From NCBI GenBank assembly GCA_002498845.1, contig DAJC01000028.1:4329-32132 (forward strand): 27,804 nt of DNA. Direction: 5' to 3'. A program made the translations under genes and the position numbers. This document shows positions 16,316 through 24,401 of this stretch, piece after piece. This stretch comes from Thermoplasmatales archaeon UBA509 (GTDB lineage Archaea; Thermoplasmatota; Thermoplasmata; Thermoplasmatales; Thermoplasmataceae). The notes under the pieces were generated by a model. That model saw only the letters and a list, made by a program, of their open reading frames with translations, was not told the DNA's origin and did no database searches. Numbering within the stretch: the first letter of the stretch is position 1; the number at the start of each line of letters is the position of its first letter.

Positions 16316-17488
16316 TCAGGTGATACGGCTCTGAGTGCTGACATCACCTACAGAAACTGTCTGCAGTTCACTGACCATGGCCATAATTGCATCATCGGTG
16401 AATGATGAGACTTCAGGGCTGCTCTTTATACGTTCCATCAGGATGTCAAGCTGGTTCCCACTGCATTTGAGTCCAAGGCTGCTGAGCCTGCTTGCAAGTG
16501 CATGCTTTCCCGTATACTTATCAATGGTGAAATCTCTCTCCCGCCCGAAGAGGGAGGGGTCAATAAATTCATAGGTTGAAGGGTTGTTCATAATCCCGGC
16601 AACATGGACACCTGATTTATGCATGAAAGCATACCTTCCAGTAACAGGATAATTGGGCTGTAATTTGATTCCACTGAATCTCTCGACCATTTCCGATACT
16701 CCAGCAAGCTTTGTCAGGTCTGCAGCCTCTATGGACATGTGATATTTCAACGCCACAGCAATAACCTGAGTCGGCGTGATACCTACCCTTTCTCCCAGTC
16801 CGTTTACAGTGGCATGAACGATTGTTGCTCCTCCTTCAACTGCTGCAAGAGAATTTCCCACCGCATTACCCAAATCATTATGGGCATGTATGTCAAACTC
16901 AAGTCCTGGGAAGGATCTCGACAGTTGCCGGAACATGGCCCTTGTCCTCCATGGAAGCATGATCCCCACCGTGTCTGCTATACCGATTCGATCTGCTCCC
17001 GCAGATTCTGCAGTACGTATCACGTCTGTAAGATAGTCCCAATCCGTCCTGGATGCATCTTCCGGAGTGAATCTTACCTTTACACCCTGGGATCTAGCCC
17101 TTTCCACTCCCTCGCCTATTATCTGAAGGGCCTCTTCCTGTGTCCTGTGGGTTTTTGAAGAAAGATGTGTTCCACTGACTCCATAGAAAATGGCTACCCT
17201 GTCCACTCCTGTGGATACTGCAAGATCAATGTCTGACGCCATTGATCTGCTGTGGGCTATGAGTTCAGAGGATATCATCCCCTGGTCTTTCATCCTAACT
17301 ATCTGCCTGATGCCTTCCAGTACATCAGGTGAAACTGATGGATGTCCTGTTTCTATCATTCTCACACCCAGATCAGATAGGCTCCGTGCGATCATGACCC
17401 TCTGTTCAACTGAGAAATTAACTCCAGGGGTCTGCTCACCTTCTCTCAGGGTCGTATCAAGGATTCCTGCGTATCTTTTGGTTATCAT
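16316..17488 (-). CDS. lysS: Homocitrate synthase
   Basis: This enzyme condenses 2-oxoglutarate and acetyl-CoA to homocitrate, the first step of the alpha-aminoadipate lysine pathway. It is a TIM-barrel enzyme with LDTTLREGEQTPGV at the N-terminus (Asp11 metal ligand, Arg15). His201 and His203 lie in DIHAHNDLGN, and the lid region has NGLGERVGITP. The later YAFMHKSGVHVAGIMNN is typical of the homocitrate/isopropylmalate synthase group. At 390 residues it lacks the long C-terminal LeuA allosteric domain, which favours homocitrate synthase. The neighbouring lys genes agree. It has its own promoter with the shared operator. 2-isopropylmalate or citramalate synthase is the alternative. Confidence 0.85.
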   Translation of the reverse strand: MITKRYAGILDTTLREGEQTPGVNFSVEQRVMIARSLSDLGVRMIETGHPSVSPDVLEGIRQIVRMKDQGMISSELIAHSRSMASDIDLAVSTGVDRVAIFYGVSGTHLSSKTHRTQEEALQIIGEGVERARSQGVKVRFTPEDASRTDWDYLTDVIRTAESAGADRIGIADTVGIMLPWRTRAMFRQLSRSFPGLEFDIHAHNDLGNAVGNSLAAVEGGATIVHATVNGLGERVGITPTQVIAVALKYHMSIEAADLTKLAGVSEMVERFSGIKLQPNYPVTGRYAFMHKSGVHVAGIMNNPSTYEFIDPSLFGRERDFTIDKYTGKHALASRLSSLGLKCSGNQLDILMERIKSSPEVSSFTDDAIMAMVSELQTVSVGDVSTQSRIT

Positions 17489-17521
17489 TGCAAAATTATC
17501 AAGAGCCTGTATAATAGCTTA

Positions 17522-17551
17522 TTGACCAATACTGGTCAAACATATAATAAA
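17522..17551 (-). promoter_or_regulatory. Homocitrate synthase promoter with palindromic operator
   Basis: On the minus strand a TATA element, TTTATTATAT (17542-17551), is followed by the palindrome TTGACC-AATACT-GGTCAA (17522-17539). The 6-bp half-sites are perfect, and the palindrome is centred about 16 bp downstream of the TATA centre. This is the same motif, in the same position, as in the two regulator promoters. The start codon is 33 bp further on, giving a leader of about 30 nt without a strong ribosome site. Confidence 0.65.
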
Positions 17552-17582
17552 TTAAACTTAATTCCAATTTTCAGTTAAAGTT

Positions 17583-18647
17583 TCAAAGATTCTTCAGGAT
17601 TGAAGCTGTAACATCGGCCGTTCCTGCTTTCCCGCCCATATCAGGTGTAAGGCTCCCTGCAGATTCCAGTATCCTGTGAACTGAGTCCTCAACCGCCCTG
17701 TGTGCATCCATGAGTATCTTATCCTGATACCTATTTGCCAGCCACTCAAAGAGCATTGAAACCGAGAGAATTTCAGAAAGAGGGTTTGCAAATCCTTTAC
17801 CAGCAATGTCAGGCGCTGTTCCATGTGAAGCCTGTGCCATTGCCCAGTTATCGCCGAAATTAAGTGACGGGGCAATCCCCAGGCTCCCGGCCACAGCCGC
17901 TGCCTCGTCCGAGAGTATATCGCCGTACATGTTGGTGGTGGCTATGACATCGAACTTGCCCGGATTGAGTATCAGGTCATATGCAACCGAGTCCACCAGC
18001 CGATCTTCGGAAAGGATGCCATGGCAGTCCGCAGCCTTCTTCCTGAACTCATCCAGGAACAGTCCGTCCGTAACACTGAGCACATTGCCCTTGTGAACCG
18101 CTGTCACCTTTTTTCTCCTGGCGGCCGCATAACGGAATGCGACATCGCTGATCTTGGCCATTTTCTCCCTTGTTATTACACGCACTGAAAGCGCCACATC
18201 CCTGGTGGGCATGAATTCCCCACTGCCCAGGAACATGTTTCTATCGGCATAAAACCCCTGGGTGTTCTCCCTGACTATAAGCGTGTCGATGGGATCAAGT
18301 CTTCCCCTCAGGTATGTTCTCACCGGTCTGATGTTGGCGTAGAGATCAAAATGGGTCCTTATGGCACCTGACGGACTCTTCTGCCCCCTTGAACCGGGAT
18401 AACTGCCAACTTCCAGTGGCCCCAGTATGAGCCCATCTGACATTTCAATCTTCTTAAGAACCTCATCTGTGAGGGGCTTGCCCCACAACTGGAATGATTC
18501 CCATCCAACCGGCACCTTGCTGAAAGATATAAGGCCGGATGAACCAAGCCTGTCCATTGCTGCAGAAAAAATAGAAACAGCTGACTCCACCACCTCTGGT
18601 CCGATGCCGTCTCCGGCAGCCACGCTTATGTCGTATTTATCCTTCAT
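17583..18647 (-). CDS. Homoisocitrate dehydrogenase (isocitrate/isopropylmalate dehydrogenase family)
   Basis: This beta-decarboxylating dehydrogenase probably converts homoisocitrate to 2-oxoadipate. It has the N-terminal GDGIGPEVVES, the substrate-arginine region GAIRTHFDLYANIRPVR, RENTQGFYADRN with the catalytic Tyr region, HKGNVLSVTDGLF with the catalytic Lys, and the metal site TTNMYGDILSDEAA. Near the end it has SHGTAPDIAGKGFANP. From the ATG chosen (18647, with AAAGGA just upstream) it has 354 residues, normal for the family. An ATG 15 codons earlier lies inside the upstream gene and lacks a ribosome site. Context favours homoisocitrate over 3-isopropylmalate as substrate, but a dual role is possible. 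Confidence 0.83.
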   Translation of the reverse strand: MKDKYDISVAAGDGIGPEVVESAVSIFSAAMDRLGSSGLISFSKVPVGWESFQLWGKPLTDEVLKKIEMSDGLILGPLEVGSYPGSRGQKSPSGAIRTHFDLYANIRPVRTYLRGRLDPIDTLIVRENTQGFYADRNMFLGSGEFMPTRDVALSVRVITREKMAKISDVAFRYAAARRKKVTAVHKGNVLSVTDGLFLDEFRKKAADCHGILSEDRLVDSVAYDLILNPGKFDVIATTNMYGDILSDEAAAVAGSLGIAPSLNFGDNWAMAQASHGTAPDIAGKGFANPLSEILSVSMLFEWLANRYQDKILMDAHRAVEDSVHRILESAGSLTPDMGGKAGTADVTASILKNL

Positions 18648-18663
18648 ACTGAATCCTTTGTCC

Positions 18664-19173
18664 TCACAGCGGCTCGCTGTCAATATATCCATTGGATCTG
18701 AGCACTTCTATTATGCCGCCTGACCTCACGATATTCATCAACAGGTCTGGAATCCTGTTGAATTCTCTCACTGATCCGTCCTGTTCCCTTGTTACAGTGC
18801 AGTTCTGGAAGTCAACCTGTATGATATCACCCTCGGCGATCCATTGCGTAATCCCGTCCATACGCAAAACCGGTAGCCCACTGTTAACGGCGTTTCTCAT
18901 GAAAAGTCCGTTGACGGTTTCTGCCATCACCAGCACTATACCGAGACCCACAAGATTTGCCGCTGCTGGTCGAGAAGAGCCCACCCCAAAATTCCGGCCT
19001 GCAACGATGATGTCGCCCCTATTAACCTGGGAGGCCCATCCGGGCCTGTTTGCCCACATTGTATACTTTGGCCTGTCTTTCTCCGGAAGCGTATAACAAA
19101 TGTGTGGATACATGAGGTCCGTGTTTATGTCGTCTCCAAAACCCCACACCCTTCCCCTGATCTTGTCATCCAT
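18664..19173 (-). CDS. lysU: Homoaconitase small subunit (LeuD-like swivelling domain)
   Basis: This is the small subunit of a heteromeric homoaconitase/isopropylmalate isomerase. It pairs with the adjacent large subunit to isomerise homocitrate to homoisocitrate. Typical elements are GDDINTDLMYP and NFGVGSSRPAA, with GDIIQVDF in the C-terminal half. The usual substrate loop after the TD motif (YLRT in homoaconitase, YLVY-like in isopropylmalate isomerase) is replaced by a longer HICYTLPEKDRPKYTMWANR segment. The substrate is therefore inferred from gene context. The length of 169 residues is normal. It begins directly after the stop of the large subunit. Confidence 0.82.
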   Translation of the reverse strand: MDDKIRGRVWGFGDDINTDLMYPHICYTLPEKDRPKYTMWANRPGWASQVNRGDIIVAGRNFGVGSSRPAAANLVGLGIVLVMAETVNGLFMRNAVNSGLPVLRMDGITQWIAEGDIIQVDFQNCTVTREQDGSVREFNRIPDLLMNIVRSGGIIEVLRSNGYIDSEPL

Positions 19174-20436
19174 CTATGAACCTCCAGGTATGCTGCTGGG
19201 GCTCACTATCTCACCTGCAACTGCCGAGGCCGCCACTGTGGCTGAAGATGCCATGTATATCCTGGCATCTCTGGAACCCATCCTTCCCTTGAAATTCCTG
19301 GTTGTTGATGTTATGGCAGTTTCTCCGTCAGCAAGGAGGCCCATGTGGCCGCCCATGCATGATCCGCAGGTTGGATTGGTCACGATCCCTCCGGCCTTCA
19401 CTATTGTTGGGATGTAGCCAAGTTCCATCCCCCTTAGATAGATGGACTGGGTGGCAGGCGTCACAATCAGCCTTGTTCCTGAATGCACCTTTCTTCCCTT
19501 TAGAATCCTTGCTGCCACTTCCAGATCGGACAGTTTCCCGTTGGCACATGATCCGATGGTGCACTGGTCAACCTTGATTCCCTGTATGTCATCCACCGGC
19601 CTGGTATTCCCGGCAACAGAATCTGGAAGTGCGGCCATGGGCACTACCTCGGACATATCAAGCTGGTATGCGCCTGCATAACTGGCAGATGGGTCAGGAG
19701 ACACCGGGGAATATTCCTGAACTCCTCGTTCCTGAACATAGGACCGCAGTACCTCATCACCTGGAAAGACGGCAAATTCCACACTCAGTTCAGCACACAT
19801 GGTTGAGATAACCGTCCTCTGATCCATGTTCAGGGTCCTCACACCGTCTCCTGCAAATTCAATATTCATGTTGGGCATATTCCCAAGATCTCCGGCCATT
19901 TTCAGGAAAACATCCTTTGCTTCGGACATTCCTGAAAGTTTTCCAGAAAGGTCAACCTTAAGTGTTTCACCCACAGCGAACCACGTTTTTCCTGTGCACA
20001 TGACCTGCATGAGTTCTGGCGTTCCAAGTCCTCTGCTCAGCATGTTGAATGCCCCGGCAGCCACCGAATGGGAATCTGTATTGGCCACGATCTGGCCGGG
20101 ATAGAACCATCCTGACTCGGCGGCAAAGGCGTGAGCTATTCCTCCAGACCCGTAGTCATAGAAATCATTCAGGTTCAGTCTCTTCACCAGCTTTCGTATC
20201 TTGGCAGTGCCATTGGCCATCTCCACGTTTGGCGCAGGTACAAAGTGATCGAAAACAACGCTGATCTTTGATGGGTCAAAGACCCTTGCCGGTGGATTCT
20301 GGATCAGTTCAGGATGCTGGCCCGCTATGTCAAGCAGGATCACTCTGTCCACAGACACGGTTACTATGTCGCCCGGTTCCACCTTCCCTGAACTGTCCGA
20401 AGAATGTGAGGACAGTATCTTCTCAGCAATATTCAG
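19174..20436 (-). CDS. lysT: Homoaconitase large subunit, apparent CTG start
   Basis: This is the iron-sulfur catalytic subunit of the homoaconitase/isopropylmalate isomerase family. Cluster ligands are seen in TIGSCANGKLSDL and NPTCGSCMGGHMG, with DSHSVAAGAFN in the N-terminal half. The first conventional start, GTG at 20382, removes the conserved N-terminus. The same frame continues upstream through AEKILSSHSSDSSGKVEPGD, which matches the family's usual beginning, and then meets a stop. The only plausible initiator is CTG at 20434-20436. It overlaps the lysK stop as CTGA and follows a GGGGAGAGGG ribosome site. With it the protein is 420 residues, the normal length. Most other junctions in this operon show the same 4-nt overlap with ATG or GTG. 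Confidence 0.85.
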   Translation of the reverse strand: MNIAEKILSSHSSDSSGKVEPGDIVTVSVDRVILLDIAGQHPELIQNPPARVFDPSKISVVFDHFVPAPNVEMANGTAKIRKLVKRLNLNDFYDYGSGGIAHAFAAESGWFYPGQIVANTDSHSVAAGAFNMLSRGLGTPELMQVMCTGKTWFAVGETLKVDLSGKLSGMSEAKDVFLKMAGDLGNMPNMNIEFAGDGVRTLNMDQRTVISTMCAELSVEFAVFPGDEVLRSYVQERGVQEYSPVSPDPSASYAGAYQLDMSEVVPMAALPDSVAGNTRPVDDIQGIKVDQCTIGSCANGKLSDLEVAARILKGRKVHSGTRLIVTPATQSIYLRGMELGYIPTIVKAGGIVTNPTCGSCMGGHMGLLADGETAITSTTRNFKGRMGSRDARIYMASSATVAASAVAGEIVSPSSIPGGS

Positions 20437-21548
20437 GCCGTCCCTCTCCCCTTTTCACTGATGGCCTGGCCTTCCTTTCGGCCTCGTTCCAGATTCAACA
20501 GTGCGTCTGCAACTATTTCGGCGCTTCTCCATACTTCCTCAAGCGATATTTCCTCCAGTTCTGTATGTGAAAGCTGAGGGTTGCCCGGCCCATAGGTCAC
20601 ACAGGGTATTTTCCATCTTGACCCAAGTATGTTCATATCGCCGCTCCCGCTCTTGAATAGCAACTGCGCTTCACTTCCGGTGTTCTTTCTCACAGATTCC
20701 TTGAAGGCTGAGATCAGAGGTGTCTTCAGCCCTGAAACATAAGGTTCCACACTGCTTCTGATCATGAAAGATGGTTCAGAAGCGGTGGAGGATTTCACCA
20801 GGTCCAGTATTTCTGAAAGGACGTCATCCTGCTTTCTGGATGGAGGGTATCTTACATCAAGGGTCATCGCGGCATTTGAAGGGGTCATGTTGTCTGCATC
20901 CCCTGCCCTTATGGATGTGAGTGCAGCTGAAACCTTTGAAAATTCCCTGTTCTTTCCAAGTTTATCCCTGACTGAATTCCATGCCTCCACGGCAGATTCC
21001 ACAGCACTCTGGCCCAGCCAGGGAGCACTGGCATGCACCTGCCCCGACCTGAATTCCATATCCAAAAGGATGCGCCCACGGTAGCCAACTGTTATGCCTG
21101 TTACTGCAGAGGGTTCACCAAAAATGGCATAGTCTGATCTGGGCTGGCTGGAGGCTACTTCCATTATGCCCTTGCCAGGTCCCTCTTCACCCACAGCAGC
21201 AATCATACGTATGGTTCCGCTGAATCCTCTCTGTTTTGCCATCGACACGCCAAACATCAGTGATACCAGTGAGGATTTTGCATCCGTTGCCCCCCTTCCA
21301 TAAAGCGTGTCTCCATCCTCCCTCACCGGTAGCTGGCCGGGAACAGTGTCTATGTGCCCGCAGACAAGAATTTCCGGAGATCCGCCGCTGAAAATTGAAA
21401 CACCATTACCGGCCCTGTCCACTAAGAATTCGTCTGCGCCCAGGCGCAAAATTTCCCTTCCAAAGTATTCTACAGCCTTCTCCTCATTCCCTGTTGGAGA
21501 ATATATATCCACAAGCTCTTTCACCACCCTGTCTGTGGGATGCGTCAC
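20433..21548 (-). CDS. lysK: [LysW]-lysine / [LysW]-ornithine hydrolase
   Basis: This is an M20-type metallopeptidase that frees lysine (or ornithine) from LysW in the last step. Metal and catalytic residues are visible: His65 and Asp67 in VCGHIDTVPG, Asp89 in GRGATDAKS, and Glu121-Glu122 in VGEEGPGKG. Further on are FGEPSAVTGITVGYRGR, the dimerisation-loop VHASAPW and a C-terminal SHTELEEISLEE. Its 371 residues are normal for LysK. The start is GTG overlapping the lysX stop as GTGA, and its own stop overlaps the homoaconitase CTG. Confidence 0.93.
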   Translation of the reverse strand: MTHPTDRVVKELVDIYSPTGNEEKAVEYFGREILRLGADEFLVDRAGNGVSIFSGGSPEILVCGHIDTVPGQLPVREDGDTLYGRGATDAKSSLVSLMFGVSMAKQRGFSGTIRMIAAVGEEGPGKGIMEVASSQPRSDYAIFGEPSAVTGITVGYRGRILLDMEFRSGQVHASAPWLGQSAVESAVEAWNSVRDKLGKNREFSKVSAALTSIRAGDADNMTPSNAAMTLDVRYPPSRKQDDVLSEILDLVKSSTASEPSFMIRSSVEPYVSGLKTPLISAFKESVRKNTGSEAQLLFKSGSGDMNILGSRWKIPCVTYGPGNPQLSHTELEEISLEEVWRSAEIVADALLNLERGRKEGQAISEKGRGTA

Positions 21549-22393
21549 CTGAGGCCCTCCCTGACATAATCCATGATTTCGCCGGGAACATCCACCTGTG
21601 CTACCCTAACAGTGTTCTTGAACTCGGTAGTGCTGTTCACCTCGTGCACCACATAGCCATTTTCAGTTTCCATGATGTCAACCCCGAAAACGCCTTTCCC
21701 AACACTTCTTGCCGCCCTTATGGATATGTCCTCAAGTTCCGGTGTGATGGGGCATTTTTCGGCTCTGCCACCAATTGCCGTGTTGGTCCTCCAGTCATCG
21801 TCCGACTGGTATCTGTAGATTCCTCCGATGACCCTGTCCCCCACAACGAATGTTCTGATGTCCCTGGGCGGCCGTTTTACGAATTCCTGTAGATAGAAGA
21901 TGGAATATAATGGGTACATGTATTCCCTGTCCTCCATTACGGCCGATGCAGCCGTCCTGTCATTGAGAAGCGCCACCATCCTGCCCCAGCTCCCTGTAAC
22001 AGGTTTCAGAACCGCCCTGCCTCCGAACTTGGAGGAAAACTGCTTCATGGCTGTAGGGTAAGAGGCTGCCACTGAAGTCTTTGGAGTTGGCACGCCATTC
22101 TTCACCAGGGCAAGTGATGTCAGCATCTTGTTTCCCGCCACATCAATGGTGTTGAAGTCGTTTATGACCTTCTGCCCCTTGAACTCCAGATAGGCTGTTG
22201 AATGCAGGCCGCGATAGTAGGAAGTGCACCTCTGGAGAGTCACAGATCCATATTCTCCAGGCAGTGGCGCATCAAGGTCCATATCCATGTCCTTGACATC
22301 CACCATGTTGATCTCCATGCCCCGGTCCTGGCCAGCCTTAAGCAGTGCCTTTTCCTCCCATCTCACAAGATCGTATACCATTGAGATTTTCAT
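21545..22393 (-). CDS. lysX: LysX-type ATP-grasp ligase, paralogue 2
   Basis: This is a ligase that attaches alpha-aminoadipate (or glutamate) to LysW, inside the main lys operon between lysJ and lysK. The 282 residues contain MVYDLVRWEEKAL, VLKPVTGSWGRMVALL, QEFVKRPPRDIRTFV, NTAIGGRAEKCP and GVDIMETENGYVVHEVNST. The final specificity stretch, NSTTEFKNTVRVAQVDVPGE, is closer to the Thermus LysX sequence as I remember it than paralogue 1 is. I therefore favour the lysine role. The ATG overlaps the lysJ stop as ATGA, with a GGGGGG ribosome site inside lysJ. Confidence 0.9.
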   Translation of the reverse strand: MKISMVYDLVRWEEKALLKAGQDRGMEINMVDVKDMDMDLDAPLPGEYGSVTLQRCTSYYRGLHSTAYLEFKGQKVINDFNTIDVAGNKMLTSLALVKNGVPTPKTSVAASYPTAMKQFSSKFGGRAVLKPVTGSWGRMVALLNDRTAASAVMEDREYMYPLYSIFYLQEFVKRPPRDIRTFVVGDRVIGGIYRYQSDDDWRTNTAIGGRAEKCPITPELEDISIRAARSVGKGVFGVDIMETENGYVVHEVNSTTEFKNTVRVAQVDVPGEIMDYVREGLR

Positions 22394-23595
22394 GCTGCAC
22401 CCCCCTGCTTTAGCTGGTCATCAAGAGCCCCCTTTATTTTCACGATGGCCTCATCCACCTGCTCCCTTGTGAGGATGTAAGGCGGAAGCATCCTTATGAT
22501 GTTGATGCCAGAGTAGAGGGTTATGACGCCCCTGTCCAGAAGATTCATCAGAACGGGCAGAAACCTGATTCTAAGCTCAAGGGCAAGCATCATGCCTATC
22601 CCTCTGGCATGGCTAACCAGACGATGGTTTCCCAGATCCTCCTGCATCCTTTCCAGAAAGTATTTTCCAGTATCCCTTGCCTTCTCCACATATCCATTCC
22701 TGAGCCGGTCTATAACTGCACTTCCTGCGGCACAGGCCAGCGGGTTGCCTCCTGTTGTTGAACTCTGCTCTCCTATTTCAAGGGCATCCACGAACTCGCT
22801 CCTCCCCACTGTAACTCCCATGGGGATGCCTCCGCCTATGCCCTTTCCTACCGTCATGATGTCCGGTGTTATGCCCCAGTGCTCATGGGCCCACATCTTT
22901 CCAGTCCTCCCCAGGCCTGACTGAATCTCATCCATGATGAGAAGCGTCCCCGATGCCTCTGTCATTTCCCTCACTTCCTTAAGATACTGGTCTCCGGGAA
23001 GGTTTATTCCGCCCTCCCCCTGAACCGGCTCCAGAAAGACGGCTGCCACGTCGAAGGATGAAAGGGCTTTCCTGAGCATTTCTGCATCGCCAAATTTCAC
23101 AAATTCAACATCGCCAACAAGAAGATCCTGGAACGATTTCCTGTATTTTGAGGAATGCGTGACTGAGAGTGACCCCAGTGTCTTTCCGTGGTATCCCCTT
23201 TCCATGCTTATCATCCTGTGTCTCCTGGTGGACTTCACTGCAATTTTTATTGCGGCTTCAACAGCCTCGGTTCCGCTATTGGAAAGAAAAGCCCGGTTAA
23301 GCCCCCTGGGCGCTATTGACATGAAGTCCTTTAGAAATTCAGCTCTTGCAGGGCTGTAAACCGAGGCATGAGTTATGTATACCTTCTCCATCTGCTGCAT
23401 TATGGCTTCCTTGATTTTCTCATCAGAGTGTCCAAGGATGGCAACCCCATAGCCGCTCATGAGATCCAGATACTCTTTACCGTCCAGATCCCATATGTTT
23501 GCGCCCTGGGCCCTGGCGGCCAGTACCGGTATCTTCTGGTAGGTTCCCGCCAGGAATTCATCCTCTATCTTCTGGAAATATTCGTTATCCATCAT
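22390..23595 (-). CDS. lysJ: [LysW]-aminoadipate semialdehyde / [LysW]-glutamate semialdehyde aminotransferase
   Basis: This is a class III PLP aminotransferase of the ArgD/LysJ type that aminates the LysW-bound semialdehyde. The PLP lysine is Lys251 in TVGKGIGGGIPMG. SNSGTEAVEAAIK (phosphate binding), ERGYHGKTLGSLS, FLEPVQGEGG and MDEIQSGLGRTG with Asp222 are all present. The length of 401 residues is normal. It overlaps lysZ by 4 nt. An ATG one codon later is an equally likely start. It may act in both lysine and arginine synthesis, as in Sulfolobus. Confidence 0.92.
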   Translation of the reverse strand: MMDNEYFQKIEDEFLAGTYQKIPVLAARAQGANIWDLDGKEYLDLMSGYGVAILGHSDEKIKEAIMQQMEKVYITHASVYSPARAEFLKDFMSIAPRGLNRAFLSNSGTEAVEAAIKIAVKSTRRHRMISMERGYHGKTLGSLSVTHSSKYRKSFQDLLVGDVEFVKFGDAEMLRKALSSFDVAAVFLEPVQGEGGINLPGDQYLKEVREMTEASGTLLIMDEIQSGLGRTGKMWAHEHWGITPDIMTVGKGIGGGIPMGVTVGRSEFVDALEIGEQSSTTGGNPLACAAGSAVIDRLRNGYVEKARDTGKYFLERMQEDLGNHRLVSHARGIGMMLALELRIRFLPVLMNLLDRGVITLYSGINIIRMLPPYILTREQVDEAIVKIKGALDDQLKQGGAA

Positions 23596-24401
23596 TTTTC
23601 AATCACCGTTTTCATTTTTCCCTGGACTGCATTTTCAAGCGGGTTTGATATGGTACCTGAACTGATGACGACCCTTCCTGCTCCACCGGCCAGTGCCTCC
23701 CTTGCTGCAATCAATTTCTTGTCCATTCCGTTTCCCACACCCCGTATGGCTTCATCTAGTTCCGTCCCTGCAATATGCGGAACCAGTGAATCTTCACGCA
23801 TCACACCAGTAACATTTGTCAAAAGAACAAGCAGATCCGCCTTCAGAGAACCTGCTATTGCCGCCGCAGCCCTGTCTCCGTCAACATTGAGCGCCTCACC
23901 GTCTTTGCTGACTGCTATTGGAGCTATGACCGGCAACTGGCCAAGATCCATAAGGCCATTCAGGAAGGCTGAATTGATCTCTGTTATCCTCCCTGTGTAG
24001 CCTCCATCTACAAACATGGGACGTCCGTTCCCGCTCAGTATCTTCAATCGGCTCTTGCGCTCAGCAACCATCAGTCCTGCATCTATGCCGGTGATGCCCA
24101 CCGAATTTCGGCCGTATTTTCTCAGGGCAAGAACAATATCGGTGTTTATCCTGCCTTTCATTGCCATAAGAAAGACCTCCATTGTTTGTGCATCCGTATA
24201 TCTGCTCCTTACTCCGTCAGGAGATGTGACAAATCTGGGTTCAATGCCAAGTCTCATGGTCAGGTCAGTTACCGCCGGCCCACCGCCATGGACAAGAACA
24301 ATCCGGTCATTCTCATAATATGCAATTTCCTTTATGAGAGAATCTGGAACTCCGCTGCTGGCAATGCTTCCACCAACCTTCACCACTGTGACCATGATCA
24401 C
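23592..24401 (-). CDS. lysZ: [LysW]-aminoadipate / [LysW]-glutamate kinase
   Basis: This is an amino-acid kinase of the ArgB type that phosphorylates the side-chain carboxylate on the LysW conjugate. The N-terminal KVGGSIA, HGGGPAVTDL, the DGGYTGRI segment, NVDGDRAAAAIAGSL and LLTNVTGVM are diagnostic. The length of 269 residues is normal. The GTG start overlaps the lysY stop as GTGA. A better ribosome-site spacing (GGTG, 6 nt) exists for the ATG two codons later (24395), so the true N-terminus may be MVTVVKVGGS. Confidence 0.93.
   Translation of the reverse strand: MIMVTVVKVGGSIASSGVPDSLIKEIAYYENDRIVLVHGGGPAVTDLTMRLGIEPRFVTSPDGVRSRYTDAQTMEVFLMAMKGRINTDIVLALRKYGRNSVGITGIDAGLMVAERKSRLKILSGNGRPMFVDGGYTGRITEINSAFLNGLMDLGQLPVIAPIAVSKDGEALNVDGDRAAAAIAGSLKADLLVLLTNVTGVMREDSLVPHIAGTELDEAIRGVGNGMDKKLIAAREALAGGAGRVVISSGTISNPLENAVQGKMKTVIEK

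Noticed and set aside
16111..16323. 70-codon plus-strand ORF from a TTG between regulator 1 and homocitrate synthase
   Set aside because: It has no convincing ribosome site or family resemblance, and it runs into the 3' end of homocitrate synthase. It is only mentioned in the gap entry.
23368..24000. 210-codon plus-strand ORF opposite lysJ and lysZ
   Set aside because: It spans the overlap of two well-supported genes on the other strand and resembles nothing known.
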